This document shows, piece by piece, positions 1 to 8,397 of a DNA stretch of 64,000 nucleotides (its first letter is position 1; every line of letters starts with the position of its first letter). Position numbers and translations under genes: made by a program. The stretch comes from Candidatus Latescibacterota bacterium (GTDB lineage: Bacteria; Latescibacterota; UBA2968; UBA8231), in assembly GCA_016187725.1 (NCBI GenBank), contig JACPJE010000017.1:1-64000 (forward strand). Reading direction: 5' to 3'. Under the pieces are notes generated by a model. That model had not been told where the DNA came from. It did not search any database and was given only the letters and a program-made list of their open reading frames with translations.

Positions 1-34
1 CCTGGCTGCCCCCTCTCAGTGGCGGTTATTTGTC

Positions 35-62
35 TTGACAAACGTATCAATAATGGTACATT
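35..62 (+). promoter_or_regulatory. Probable sigma70 promoter of the toxin-antitoxin pair
   Basis: TTGACA (35-40), a 16-nt spacer and TACATT (57-62) lie just before the ATG at 69, so the transcript leader would be almost absent. The spacer is AT-rich, unlike the surrounding DNA. An autorepressor site would be expected here for an antitoxin with an HTH domain, but I could not define an operator. Confidence 0.5.
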
Positions 63-68
63 GAACAT

Positions 69-419
69 ATGAAACGTCGACAACCGTTGCCAGTCAGATT
101 CTATCGAACCGGTGCCGGCCGTGAGCCGGTAAGAGAATGGCTCCTGGGCCTCCGCCGAGAAGACAAGAAGGCCATCGGGGAGGATATCAAGACCGTTCAA
201 TTCGGTTGGCCCTTGGGCATGCCCTTGGTGGAGAAGTTAGAGCGAGATATCTGGGAGGTTCGTACTGATCTTGAGCAGCGCATCTCCCGGGTGCTATTTA
301 CCGTCCACGGAGGCCTGATTGTCCTGCTGCATGGATTCATCAAAAAGACACCAAAGACGCCCCCTCAGGATTTGGCTCTGGCGCGGCGACGATTACGAGA
401 ACTTCGGGAGGTTTTATGA
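69..419 (+). CDS. HigB/RelE-superfamily toxin (phage Gp49-like, DUF891)
   Basis: This 116-residue basic protein matches the Gp49-like/HigB family, usually about 100-120 residues. The sequence shows an N-terminal strand with F-Y-R, then PVREWLLGL, then the family-typical 'DIWEVRTDLEQRISRVLF' core, and a C-terminal 'LLHGFIKKTPKTPPQDLALA' helix. Family members are ribosome-dependent mRNA interferases neutralised by a cognate HTH antitoxin. The following gene starts inside its stop codon (ATGA overlap) and encodes such an antitoxin, in the toxin-first order typical of higBA. Base composition is lower in GC than the core genes, which suits acquired DNA. Activity is inferred. Confidence 0.85.
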   Translation: MKRRQPLPVRFYRTGAGREPVREWLLGLRREDKKAIGEDIKTVQFGWPLGMPLVEKLERDIWEVRTDLEQRISRVLFTVHGGLIVLLHGFIKKTPKTPPQDLALARRRLRELREVL

Positions 420-694
420 ATAAGCGTATGGGTAGTGATTTTGATGAGTTTTTGGAGTCAGAAGGGCTGTTATCCGAAGTAGAAGCGGTAGCGGTGAAGC
501 GGGTGATCGCCTATCAGTTAGCCCAGTTGATGAAGGAAAAGAAGCTAACTAAGACGGCGATGGCACAACGCATGAGGACTAGTCGGTCAGCACTGGACCG
601 ACTCTTAGATCCGTCCAATCCCGCGGTGACCTTACAGACGATGGATCGAGCCGCACGAATACTGGGTAAACGGCTGCGTATTGAGTTGAGTTGA
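416..694 (+). CDS. HigA-like XRE/HTH antitoxin
   Basis: This 92-residue protein has a helix-turn-helix at about residues 35-75 (LTKTAMAQRMRTSRSALDRLLD), followed by 'TLQTMDRAARILGKRLRIEL', the usual C-terminus of HigA-type antitoxins paired with Gp49-like toxins. It overlaps the toxin gene by 4 nt and so is likely translationally coupled. By family it should bind and inhibit the toxin and repress the shared promoter at 35-62. A perfect hairpin terminator lies 20 nt downstream, so the operon is just these two genes. Confidence 0.85.
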   Translation: MNKRMGSDFDEFLESEGLLSEVEAVAVKRVIAYQLAQLMKEKKLTKTAMAQRMRTSRSALDRLLDPSNPAVTLQTMDRAARILGKRLRIELS

Positions 695-713
695 GCTGGG
701 TACTCACGGAAGA

Positions 714-748
714 GCCGTGGTTGCCTTCCTGGCAACCACGGCATTTTT
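714..748 (+). terminator. Rho-independent terminator after the toxin-antitoxin operon
   Basis: A perfect 12-bp stem (GCCGTGGTTGCC and its complement) with a TTCCT loop is followed by ATTTTT. It closes the two-gene operon. Confidence 0.85.
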
Positions 749-1274
749 GCACTTCCGCTAACACCTATAAAAGGCCCGCGGTCAAGAAAAAAGAGTTCCG
801 CCCGGACGATTTTCTACCCGCGTTTTTTTTGAGGGCTAAGGGCTGGTGCGTCGTCGGCGCGGAGCATCGCATTGGTTTTCGCTGTTGGGCGCTGATCACT
901 CGCGGTCCGGTCTGACTCGTTTTGCAGTTTCCGGGCTAGAGGCATTAGTTCTCTGCACCAAACACCTATCGGGAATTTGGCGATTCCGTGGGGGCAACCA
1001 CCTTGGGAAGAGCACGAGTTCTTCCCTCCAGAAAATACGCGGTACCTCTCAGGTCCCAATCAATACGGGTCGGGCTATGCGGGGAGCGAGTAGTCCCCCG
1101 TTGCCAGTTAGTTCCGGGGTTCCCTGAGAGGGCAGACGGACCAGGAGCAGACGCCCCCTCCGAGCTATATGTATGATAGAATAGGGGTGCCGGCGGTTTC
1201 CCAATCACCGGGAAGGGCTGCGCGGATGGTCCGGAGGTGCGCTGCCAGTTACGCTGGGTTCACCGCCGCACCCA
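749..1274. other. Unassigned 525-bp stretch with several hairpins
   Basis: I see no convincing gene on either strand: the short open frames have no family resemblance. There are local inverted repeats, for example GGGAAGA...TCTTCCC at 1005-1026. The region lies directly 3' of the truncated IS110-type transposase (which reads leftward), so it may be that element's non-coding end. In some IS110-family elements a structured guide RNA is encoded beside the transposase gene. It does not look like RNase P, tmRNA or SRP RNA. Confidence 0.4.
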
Positions 1275-1622
1275 TCAGTTTACGAATTTGCGTTCATCAA
1301 CGGCTTGCCCATTTTTGAGCAGGTAGTAGATGGCAATGGCGAATTTGTGGGCGAGGATGCTTTTGGCTTTCCCGGGCCCGTGGTTACTTTGGAGGCGTTG
1401 ATAGGCTTTGCGGATCGGCTCGCACTGTCGTTGGGCATGGAGGAGGATCTCGCCGAAGGCCCATTTGAGCTGGGGGTTGCCGAGGTTGTTGTTTCCGTGG
1501 CCCTGGGCTACGGGTTTACCGGCGGCGGAGCGTTCGACCTTGACCAGTCGGGCATAGGAAGCCAGACACTGGGGTGAGGGAAACCGGCGGATGGGGTGGA
1601 TCTCATAGAGGATAGTTAGTGG
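1275..1622 (-). pseudogene. IS110-family transposase, C-terminal remnant
   Basis: Reading leftward, the frame contains 'HPIRRFPSPQCLASYAR', 'GNPQLKWAFGEI' and 'AHKFAIAIYYLLKNGQ', ending in TGA at 1275-1277. This is the C-terminal Transposase_20 domain with the conserved (F/Y)PS..LASYA and GN..LKWAF motifs. The N-terminal DEDD RuvC-like domain is missing: the frame is cut near 1622, just before the second transposase region. About 115 of the usual 330-400 residues remain, so it cannot be active. Insertion or recombination by the neighbouring element probably removed the rest. Confidence 0.8.
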
Positions 1623-1716
1623 GCACTAATTTATTCCAGCCTTCGTTGGGGATGCTTCTTTCTCCTTGAGCGCTGTTGGCGTATCTTGTTGAAAGACTTT
1701 CACCTAGGAGCAAGCG

Positions 1717-2748
1717 ATGGGCCTGGTGCGACAGTTACAGCATTGGTTGGGCGGGGAGGGTCGGCCTCTGAGCGTCCCCGACTTTGTCCCCGACGATCAT
1801 TGCCTGCGGCGGTGGGCCTGCCTGCCGGCAGGCAGGCCGATACCTTCCCCTGGGCGCTGTTGGTGGCGGCGGTCGATCGGCAGATCGCTGGCCGGCGCCA
1901 GGAGTCAGAAGAGGGTCGGCCGCCGATCTCGACCCGGGTATTGCTAGCCTTGGAGTTGTTGAAGGCCGAGTGGTCTTGCTCCGATGAGCAGCTCTGCAGC
2001 CGTCTACGCACCGACTTTGCGGTGATGTATGCCTGTGGTATTGAGCAGGTCCAAGTCAACCGCGATCAAGGGCATTTTGTTCTCACGGAAACCCTGGCGC
2101 AATTTCGCGCTCGTCTGGAAGCCCCCCTGCTGCAGGAGTTGCTCCAGATCCAGGCCACCGCGGCGATGGAAGCTGGCCTGGTCAGCCCGGCGCATCTGGT
2201 GGTGGATACCTTTGCCAGCGAGCAAGGCAGCCAACGGGTCACCGATGCGACCACCCTCTACAAAGCAAAAAAAAGTCTTAGCGGTGGTGGGCCAGATCGC
2301 TGGTCATCTGGACCAAGCCCCCTTGAAACGGGATGCCGACAGGGTCCACCCCCAGTTGCAGCAAGTCATGCGGACCTTTGGTCGGCAGTGCCGAGGCCAG
2401 CAGCAGGTATTCGTCAGCTGGGTGCGACAGACCGAGCGCCAGTTACTGGAGGTCGGCCAGAGGGGAGGTTCGTTGGCGTTAGAGGCCAGCGACTATCTAC
2501 TAGTAGAGGAGGACACCCGGTTGGCGGAGGGCCAGTACCAACGGCTCCAACGCCAACTCCGCCAAGCCACCCAGGCCTATGAGCCGATCGAGCAGCCGTC
2601 CCGCCGGCTGATTCAGGGCAAGAAGCTGCTCCACCCCAAGATCGTCAATCCCTATGATCGCACCATTGCCCCCATCCTCAAGGGTAAGAGCAACTGCCCG
2701 CGTTTGTTCCGCTTGAAGCCCCCTAACTCGTTGCAAAGCAGCAGTTGA
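1717..2748 (+). pseudogene. Transposase with two frameshifts (IS1182/ISNCY-like)
   Basis: Joining three frames gives one transposase-like protein: start MGLVRQLQHW..., middle 'GRPPISTRVLLALELLKAEW' through 'VVDTFASEQGSQRVTDATTLYKAKK', and end 'KIVNPYDRTIAPILKGKSNC'. The first break coincides with a 24-bp perfect palindrome at 1815-1838. The second lies in an A8 run near 2269-2276, where reading shifts from ...KAKKS to ...KKVLAVVGQ. The C-terminus after 'KGKSNCP' also looks altered. The family name is approximate. The first break makes it a pseudogene; the A-run could instead be a programmed slip of the kind seen in some IS elements. Confidence 0.7.
1815..1838. repeat. 24-bp perfect palindrome inserted in the transposase
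   Basis: GGCCTGCCTGCC is followed directly by its own reverse complement. It translates as CLPAGRQAG-like peptides in any frame, and the transposase reading frame changes across it. Palindromes of this core are known to me as dispersed elements in genomes of several uncultured phyla; that comparison is from memory and not searched. Confidence 0.7.
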
Positions 2749-2775
2749 GAAAATTAGCGGCGACTAGTTAGATCC

Positions 2776-3633
2776 ATGAAGGCCTCTGCCCCTCTGCGGG
2801 AGACGTTCCGGGCGCTGGCGACTCTCCCCCGCCCTCTCAACTGCCTGATCACCGCCCTCTCGACTGGAGTAGGAGCCTTTGCCGCCGGCTCCCACCCTCT
2901 CCGGGCCGAGGTCTGGTGGGCGGCCCTGGCCGCCGCCCTGATCGCCGGGGCCGGCAATGCCCTCAACGACGTGGCCGACCTGGAGATCGACCGCATCAAC
3001 CGCCCACAGCGCCCCCTGCCTGCCGGGCACCTGAGCCTGCGGGCCGCCCTGGTCCAGAGCCTGGTGCTGGCCCTGGCCGGAATCGGGATCGCCCTGTGGC
3101 AGAAGCCCGCTCTCGGCGCAGCGGCGCTCCTGGTGGTCGCGCTGCTGACCCTCTATGACCTGTGGCTCAAGCGCACTGCCCTGTGGGGCAATCTGCTGGT
3201 CAGCGCCCTGGCCGCCGCGGCCTTTCCCTTTGGCGCCCTGGCCGCCGGCCAGCTCGGAAGAGCCTGGATTCCGGCCGGCTTTGCCTTCCTCTACCATCTG
3301 GGCCGCGAAATAGTCAAGGACATCGAGGACGTGGAAGGGGACCGGGCCCAGGGTGCCCGCACCCTGCCCCTGCGGATCGGAGACCGGAATGCAGCGCGTC
3401 TGGCAGGGGGGATCTTGTCGCTGCTGGCCGCCTTCACCTGGTGGCCCTGGCTGGGGAACATCTACGGCTGGCAGTACCTGGTGCCGGTGCTGGGGGTGGA
3501 CGGCCTGGTGCTGTGGGCGGCCTGGCGCCTGCTGCGGGACCAGGGGGCCGCGCCCGGCGCGCGGCTGGGTTCCCGCCTCAAGTGGGGCATGTTGCTGGGG
3601 CTGCTGGCGGTGGTGGCCGGGGAAGCGGGCTGA
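2776..3633 (+). CDS. UbiA-family prenyltransferase (DGGGP synthase-like)
   Basis: This 285-residue, mostly hydrophobic protein has 7-9 likely membrane helices. The two prenyl-diphosphate/Mg2+ aspartate motifs are present: NALNDVADLEIDRINRP at about 61-77 and KDIEDVEGDR at about 181-190. UbiA enzymes transfer a polyprenyl chain to an acceptor inside the membrane. The wording of motif 1 ('AGNALNDVADLEIDRINRPQRPLPAG', split here at D) and the N-terminal 'RPLNCL' resemble geranylgeranylglyceryl-phosphate geranylgeranyltransferases more than menaquinone MenA/MqnP. Neighbours do not settle the substrate. It sits just downstream of transposon debris and 59 bp before the next gene. Family confidence is high, acceptor low. 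Confidence 0.85.
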   Translation: MKASAPLRETFRALATLPRPLNCLITALSTGVGAFAAGSHPLRAEVWWAALAAALIAGAGNALNDVADLEIDRINRPQRPLPAGHLSLRAALVQSLVLALAGIGIALWQKPALGAAALLVVALLTLYDLWLKRTALWGNLLVSALAAAAFPFGALAAGQLGRAWIPAGFAFLYHLGREIVKDIEDVEGDRAQGARTLPLRIGDRNAARLAGGILSLLAAFTWWPWLGNIYGWQYLVPVLGVDGLVLWAAWRLLRDQGAAPGARLGSRLKWGMLLGLLAVVAGEAG

Positions 3634-3692
3634 GCTTTGTTTTTTTGCGCAGGTATCGGATATTATAACTCTCAACCGAGGAGTGCGCCGCC

Positions 3693-4826
3693 ATGAAGAT
3701 CACCGCCGTCAAGACCTTCCCCATCTTCTGGGGTTCCCGCAACTACCTCTTCGTCAAGGTCGAGACCGACGAGGGCCTGTACGGCATGGGCGAGTTCGGG
3801 ATCACCTGGAAGGAACAGGCCGGGATCGGGGCCATCCAGCACATGACCCACCACCTGCTGGGCGAGGACCCCCTCAACATCGAATGGCTCTGGCAGAAGC
3901 TCTTCCGGGGCGACTTCTTCCCCGGCGGCCGTATTAACATGGCCGCCCAGAGCGCCATCGACCTGGCCCTGTGGGACATCAAGGGCAAGGCCCTGGGCCA
4001 GCCGGTGCACATGCTGCTGGGAGGCAGGATGCGCGACAAGGTGGTCTGCTACACCGGCATCGGCGGCAAGACCCCCCAGGACACCGCCCGCATGGCCCGG
4101 GAGCGGGTCGCTGCCGGCTGGCAGTACCTGCGCATGTCGGTCAACGACCGCGAGGGCATACTTGAACCGCGCACGGCCGTGCGCGACTCCATCGCCCACT
4201 TCGCCGCGGTGCGCCAGGCCGTCGGTCCAGAGGCCGAGATCTGCATCGACGTGCACACGCGCCTCGACCCGCCCGATACCATCCGCCTGGGCCGCGAGCT
4301 GGAGCAGTACGACCCCTTCTTCATCGAGGACCCCCTGCGCTGCGAGAACCCCCAGACTTACCGGCAGGTGCGCCAGCACGTCAGTTCTCCGCTGGCCATA
4401 GGCGAGCACTACGCCACCAAGTGGGAGTTCCGCCAGATGATCGAGGAGGAACTGCTCGACTACGCCCGCATCGACCTGTGCATCGTCGGCGGCCTGACCG
4501 AGGGCCGCAAGGTGGCCAACTGGTGCGAGACCCACTACATCAAGATCGTGCCCCACAACCCTCTGGGCCCGGTCTCGGCCGCGGCCTGCCTGCACCTGGA
4601 CCTGGCCTGCGACAACTTCGCGGTGCAGGAAGGGGGCCTGGTGGGCCGTACGGTGATGCAGGACCTCTTCCCGGTGCAGGTGCCCTACGAAGGGGGCTAT
4701 CTGCTGCCTCCCAACCAACCGGGATTGGGCGTGGAATTCGACGAAAAAGCCGCTGCCCACACCGAGTTCAAGTGGCTCACCGGCCCCCAGTTGCGGCGCG
4801 CCGATGGCTCCTTTACCAACTGGTGA
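3693..4826 (+). CDS. Mandelate racemase/muconate lactonizing family, D-galactonate dehydratase-like
   Basis: This 377-residue enolase-superfamily protein shows an N-terminal capping domain (1-125) and a barrel. Metal ligands are visible as D186 (ICIDVH), E212 (FIEDPL) and E238 (IGEHY). H188 and H288 (VPHNPLGP) sit where galactonate dehydratase has its acid/base histidines, and the spacing matches that family within about three residues. Members dehydrate sugar acids to 2-keto-3-deoxy acids in the cytoplasm. A GAGGAG-like ribosome site precedes the ATG. The next gene, hisS, follows 8 nt downstream, although the functions are unrelated. Exact sugar-acid substrate is not determinable by eye. Confidence 0.85.
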   Translation: MKITAVKTFPIFWGSRNYLFVKVETDEGLYGMGEFGITWKEQAGIGAIQHMTHHLLGEDPLNIEWLWQKLFRGDFFPGGRINMAAQSAIDLALWDIKGKALGQPVHMLLGGRMRDKVVCYTGIGGKTPQDTARMARERVAAGWQYLRMSVNDREGILEPRTAVRDSIAHFAAVRQAVGPEAEICIDVHTRLDPPDTIRLGRELEQYDPFFIEDPLRCENPQTYRQVRQHVSSPLAIGEHYATKWEFRQMIEEELLDYARIDLCIVGGLTEGRKVANWCETHYIKIVPHNPLGPVSAAACLHLDLACDNFAVQEGGLVGRTVMQDLFPVQVPYEGGYLLPPNQPGLGVEFDEKAAAHTEFKWLTGPQLRRADGSFTNW

Positions 4827-4834
4827 ACTGAACT

Positions 4835-6094
4835 ATGGACCTGGCCCCTCCGCGCGGCACGCGCGACTTCTTTCCCAAAGACCTGCGCCTGCGCAACTGG
4901 CTCTTCGGCCACTTCCGCGAGGTGTCCCGGCTCTTCGGCTTCGAGGAGTACGACGCGCCCGTGGTCGAGTCCGAGGAACTCTACACCCGCAAGGCCGGCG
5001 AGGAGATCGTCCAGCAGCTCTATACCTTTGAGGACAAGTCTGGCCGCAGGTTGGCCCTGCGCCCGGAGATGACCCCCTCCCTGGCGCGGGTGGTCCTCCA
5101 GCGGGGCAAGTCCCTCTCCCTACCCATCAAGTGGTTCAGCATCCCCCAGTGCTGGCGCTACGAGCGCATGACCCGGGGCCGGCGCCGCGAGCACTACCAG
5201 TGGAACCTGGACATCTTCGGGGTAGCCGGCGTCAACGCCGAGGCCGAGTTGCTCAGCGCCCTCACCACCTTCTTCACCCGCGTGGGCCTGGGTTCGGCCG
5301 ACGTGGCCATCAAGGTGTCCAGCCGCAAGCTGTTGCAGGCGGCGCTGGAGAGCCTCTCCGTTCCTGCAGACAGATTCGCCGAGGTCTGCGTGCTGGTGGA
5401 CAAACTGGAGAAGGTACCCCCCCCAGGTATCGAAGTCGAGGCGAAAACTTTGGAATTTTCCCCCGATATGATGAACCGCATCCGCGAATTCACCTCTTCG
5501 AATTCTCTGGAAGAAACTGCCCGCCTGGTGGGTGAGGACCACGAGGGGGTGCGCGAGCTGCGCCAGCTCTTCACCCTGGCCGGCGAGTACGGCTTTGGCG
5601 AGTGGCTCCAGTTCGACGCCAGCCTGGTGCGCGGCCTGGCCTATTACACCGGGACCGTCTTCGAGGCTTTCGACCGAGGCGCCTCCCTGCGGGCCATTTG
5701 CGGAGGCGGACGGTACGACCGCCTGCTCTCCACCTTTGGCGGCGAGGATATCCCGGCTTGCGGCCTGGGCTTTGGCGACCCGGTGATCATCGAGCTGCTC
5801 AAGGACAAGGGCCTGTTGCCCGAACTGCCCGAGCAGTTGGACGACGTGGTCTTTGCCTTCGACCCCTCCCTGCGCCCCCCCGCCATGCAGGTAGCCAACC
5901 GGCTGCGCCAGCAAGGCCGCTCCGTGGACCTGATCCTGGAGGACCGCAAGCTCAAGTGGGCCTTCAAACACGCCGACGGCCGGGGTGCCTCCCGCCTGGT
6001 GCTCCTGGCCCCCGACGAGTGGGCCGCCGGCAAGGTGCGGGTCAAGGACCTGAAAACCGGCGAGGAACGGGATCTGTCCTTAGAGGATCTATGA
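4835..6094 (+). CDS. hisS: Histidyl-tRNA synthetase
   Basis: This 419-residue class II aminoacyl-tRNA synthetase charges tRNA-His. Visible are PPRGTRDFFP at the N-terminus, RPEMT at about 76-80, motif 2 (RYERMTRGRRREHYQWNLDI) at about 108-127, and the HisRS signature GLAYYTGTVFE at about 265-275. The C-terminal anticodon-binding domain includes 'LKWAFKHADGRGA' and 'VRVKDLKTGEE'. The length is normal for bacterial HisS. Its stop overlaps the ATG of the following isomerase by 4 nt, so the two are cotranscribed. Confidence 0.97.
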   Translation: MDLAPPRGTRDFFPKDLRLRNWLFGHFREVSRLFGFEEYDAPVVESEELYTRKAGEEIVQQLYTFEDKSGRRLALRPEMTPSLARVVLQRGKSLSLPIKWFSIPQCWRYERMTRGRRREHYQWNLDIFGVAGVNAEAELLSALTTFFTRVGLGSADVAIKVSSRKLLQAALESLSVPADRFAEVCVLVDKLEKVPPPGIEVEAKTLEFSPDMMNRIREFTSSNSLEETARLVGEDHEGVRELRQLFTLAGEYGFGEWLQFDASLVRGLAYYTGTVFEAFDRGASLRAICGGGRYDRLLSTFGGEDIPACGLGFGDPVIIELLKDKGLLPELPEQLDDVVFAFDPSLRPPAMQVANRLRQQGRSVDLILEDRKLKWAFKHADGRGASRLVLLAPDEWAAGKVRVKDLKTGEERDLSLEDL

Positions 6095-7077
6095 AAATAG
6101 GCCTGTGCGCCTGGAGTTTCACCGGTTCCCATCGGGAAGCCGGCCTCGCCCCCGATCCCCACACCACCGAGGGCCTGGCGCAGCTAGCCCTCAGGTGGGG
6201 CCTGCACAGCATCGAGTGTTCCCCGCAATTCTTCGCCGGCCAGTCCCCCTCCCAGTTGAAGGACTTCGCCGCCTCCCTCGCCGGCCGCGGCCTGGACCTG
6301 GTCATCGACACCGGCGGCCACGACTACGCCCGCGACCTCTCCCCCCTGCGCCAGGCCATCGAGACAGCGCACCTGCTCAGCGTCCGCGTGGTCCGCACCA
6401 CCATCAGCAACCTGCTCGAAGGCGACCGCCGCAAGTACGGGTACGAGGGCTGGAGGCAATACCTGGAAAATCAGGTGGCCCCGCTCAAGAAGATCATGCC
6501 CCTGGCTGCGGACCACGGCATCGCCATCGGCATCGAGAACCACCAGGACCTGTGCTCGTGGGAACTGTGCTGGCTGTGCGAAGAGGTGGACAGTACCCGC
6601 CTGGGCGTGACCATGGATTGCGGCAATGCGCTTTCTGTGGGCGAGATGCCCCTGGCCTTTGCCGGGCGCATCATGCCCTTCCTCAAGCACGTCCACCTCA
6701 AGGACTACACCGTCCACCCCACCCCCTCCGGATACCGGCTCAAGCGCTGCGCCCTGGGAACCGGGGTGGTGGACTGGCCCGCGCTCATCGCTGCCTTCGG
6801 CGCGGGCGCACCCCAGGTCCAAGGGTGCATCGAACTGGGTGCCTCAGCGGCCCGCCACATCCGCATCCTCGAAGAAGACTACTGGGCCACCTACCCACCC
6901 AGGCCCCTGGCCGAGGCCGTCAACGCCATCCGCGCCCTGCACCAGGCAGCCCGCCCCCCTGAGGAGGACTGGCGCACCCCCCACGAGCGGGGCGAAAGCG
7001 CCCAGGCCAGGGCGGCGTACGAACTGGCGCAACTGGACGCTTCTGTGGCCTATCTGCGCCAGAAGGGACTGCACTGA
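6091..7077 (+). CDS. TIM-barrel sugar-phosphate isomerase/epimerase family (AP endonuclease 2-like)
   Basis: This 328-residue protein starts at an ATG overlapping the hisS stop. The barrel pattern is clear: KIGLCAWSF strand 1, 'IGIENHQD' with a likely metal-ligand Glu, 'GVTMDCGNAL' (Asp ligand), and 'KHVHLKDY' (His/Asp ligands). These match the xylose-isomerase-like barrel superfamily (PF01261), which includes sugar epimerases/isomerases and endonuclease IV. The absence of DNA-binding loops and the sugar-acid gene nearby favour a carbohydrate role. The C-terminal 60 residues (PPEEDWRTPHERGESAQAR) are a charged helical extension. The next gene overlaps by one base. Confidence 0.8.
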   Translation: MKIGLCAWSFTGSHREAGLAPDPHTTEGLAQLALRWGLHSIECSPQFFAGQSPSQLKDFAASLAGRGLDLVIDTGGHDYARDLSPLRQAIETAHLLSVRVVRTTISNLLEGDRRKYGYEGWRQYLENQVAPLKKIMPLAADHGIAIGIENHQDLCSWELCWLCEEVDSTRLGVTMDCGNALSVGEMPLAFAGRIMPFLKHVHLKDYTVHPTPSGYRLKRCALGTGVVDWPALIAAFGAGAPQVQGCIELGASAARHIRILEEDYWATYPPRPLAEAVNAIRALHQAARPPEEDWRTPHERGESAQARAAYELAQLDASVAYLRQKGLH

Positions 7078-7445
7078 TGGAAAGGGTTTTCCTGATCCTG
7101 GGGGGGATTTCGGGGTTTCTGGCGGTGGCGGCCGGCGCCTTTGGCGGCCACGCCCTCAAAGAGCGCCTCGCACCGGAGATGCTGGCCATCTTCGAGGTGG
7201 GGGCCCGTTACCACCTCTATCACGCCCTGGCCCTCTTGGCCACGGCCTGGGCCTGCACCCGCTGGCCAGGCCCCTGGACCAGCGCCGCGGGCTGGTGCTT
7301 CGCCGGCGGCACTCTGCTCTTCTGCGGCAGCCTGTACCTGCTCAGCCTCACCGGCACCCGCTGGCTGGGCGCTGTCACCCCCCTGGGCGGCCTGGCCTTC
7401 ATGGCCGGCTGGCTCTGCCTGGCCGCCGCTGCCTGGCGGGGGTGA
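7077..7445 (+). CDS. DUF423 small membrane protein
   Basis: This 122-residue protein has four predicted membrane helices. The family signature is visible: 'GAFGGHALKERL' near residue 20 and 'YHLYHALALL' near 45. DUF423 (YgdD-like) proteins are widespread inner-membrane proteins with no established function. Its ATG shares one base with the stop of the preceding isomerase, so it is the last gene of the hisS run. It faces panE, 10 bp away on the other strand, with no obvious terminator between them. Confidence 0.85.
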   Translation: MERVFLILGGISGFLAVAAGAFGGHALKERLAPEMLAIFEVGARYHLYHALALLATAWACTRWPGPWTSAAGWCFAGGTLLFCGSLYLLSLTGTRWLGAVTPLGGLAFMAGWLCLAAAAWRG

Positions 7446-7455
7446 GCCCGCAGAC

Positions 7456-8397
7456 TCAGTGGGGGTTGTGCTGGCGCTCGCCTATAGGCCGGTACTGCAG
7501 GCCCTTGATCAGGCTGGTCAGCGACTCGTTGTACGGACAGGGCAGCCCCAGCTTTTTGCTCTCTCTCGCCACGTAGCCGTTGAGCGCGTCGATCTCGGTC
7601 TGCCGGCCGCGCGCCAGGTGCTGGAGCATGGACACCCGGTGAAATTTCTTGGCGCTGTATTCCTTGATCTCCTGCAGCGGCTCCGGGTTGGGCAGCCGGA
7701 TGCCTTTGGCCCTGGCCAGGGCCACCACCTCGGCGATGATCCGGGTCTGGAATTCGTCCAGTTCGGGCACCTCGCGTATATGCCCCGGCCGCAGATCGGT
7801 GATGGCGCATAGCGCGTTGATGCCGCAGTTGAGCACCAGCTTGCCCCAGATGGTCGCGGTGATGTCCGCTTCCAGCACCGGGTTCATGCCGGCCTTCTCC
7901 ATCAACGCGGCCAGCGCCTCCAGGCGCGGGGTGCGCGACCGATCCAGTTCGCCCAGGTAGGTGGGGCCGCTGTTGGTGTGCGACACCTGGCCGGGGCCGC
8001 GCAGATCGGCGCTGTGGAAACTCAGCCCGGCCATGGCCCGCGCCACGCCCAGGGCTTCCTGCAAGACCTCGACGTTGCCCATGCCGTTCTGCAGGGTCAG
8101 GGCATACCCTTCTGCTTTCAGGGCGATACGAGCCGCTTCAGCCGCAGCGCCCGTGGCGTAGGTGCCCACCAGGATCAAGGCCAGGTCCGCCTGGCCGGCG
8201 ATGGTCGCCGGGTCAGTGGTGGCCCCCACTGGAACCGTGAATTCGCCGTGCAGACCGTCCATCTGCAACCCGTGGCGCTGGAGCTGACGGACCTGCTCCT
8301 CCCAGGGGTCGACCAGGGTGACCTGCGCGCCGGCCCTGGCGAGGTTGGCCCCGTACAGACAGCCCATATTGCCCGCGCCGATCACCGCGATCTGCAT
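7456..8397 (-). CDS. panE: 2-dehydropantoate 2-reductase (ketopantoate reductase) family
   Basis: This 313-residue protein has an N-terminal Rossmann fold with GAGNMG at residues 7-12. It also has the ApbA/PanE central elements 'LQNGMGNVEVL' and the catalytic-lysine helix 'TIWGKLVLNCGINAL' (Lys near 186). A C-terminal 'PCPYNESLTSLIKGLQYRP' ends the helical domain. Family members reduce ketopantoate with NADPH in pantothenate synthesis, but many paralogues act on other 2-keto acids. No other pantothenate gene is nearby, so substrate assignment is moderate. Its start overlaps by 16 nt the end of the helicase remnant upstream. Confidence 0.8.
   Translation of the reverse strand: MQIAVIGAGNMGCLYGANLARAGAQVTLVDPWEEQVRQLQRHGLQMDGLHGEFTVPVGATTDPATIAGQADLALILVGTYATGAAAEAARIALKAEGYALTLQNGMGNVEVLQEALGVARAMAGLSFHSADLRGPGQVSHTNSGPTYLGELDRSRTPRLEALAALMEKAGMNPVLEADITATIWGKLVLNCGINALCAITDLRPGHIREVPELDEFQTRIIAEVVALARAKGIRLPNPEPLQEIKEYSAKKFHRVSMLQHLARGRQTEIDALNGYVARESKKLGLPCPYNESLTSLIKGLQYRPIGERQHNPH

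Noticed and set aside
749-1274. Known structural RNA (tmRNA, RNase P, SRP RNA)
   Set aside because: None of the conserved core strings of these RNAs is present on either strand.
1305-1577. A 90-residue plus-strand open frame
   Set aside because: It is antisense to the IS110 transposase remnant, which has clear family motifs on the minus strand.
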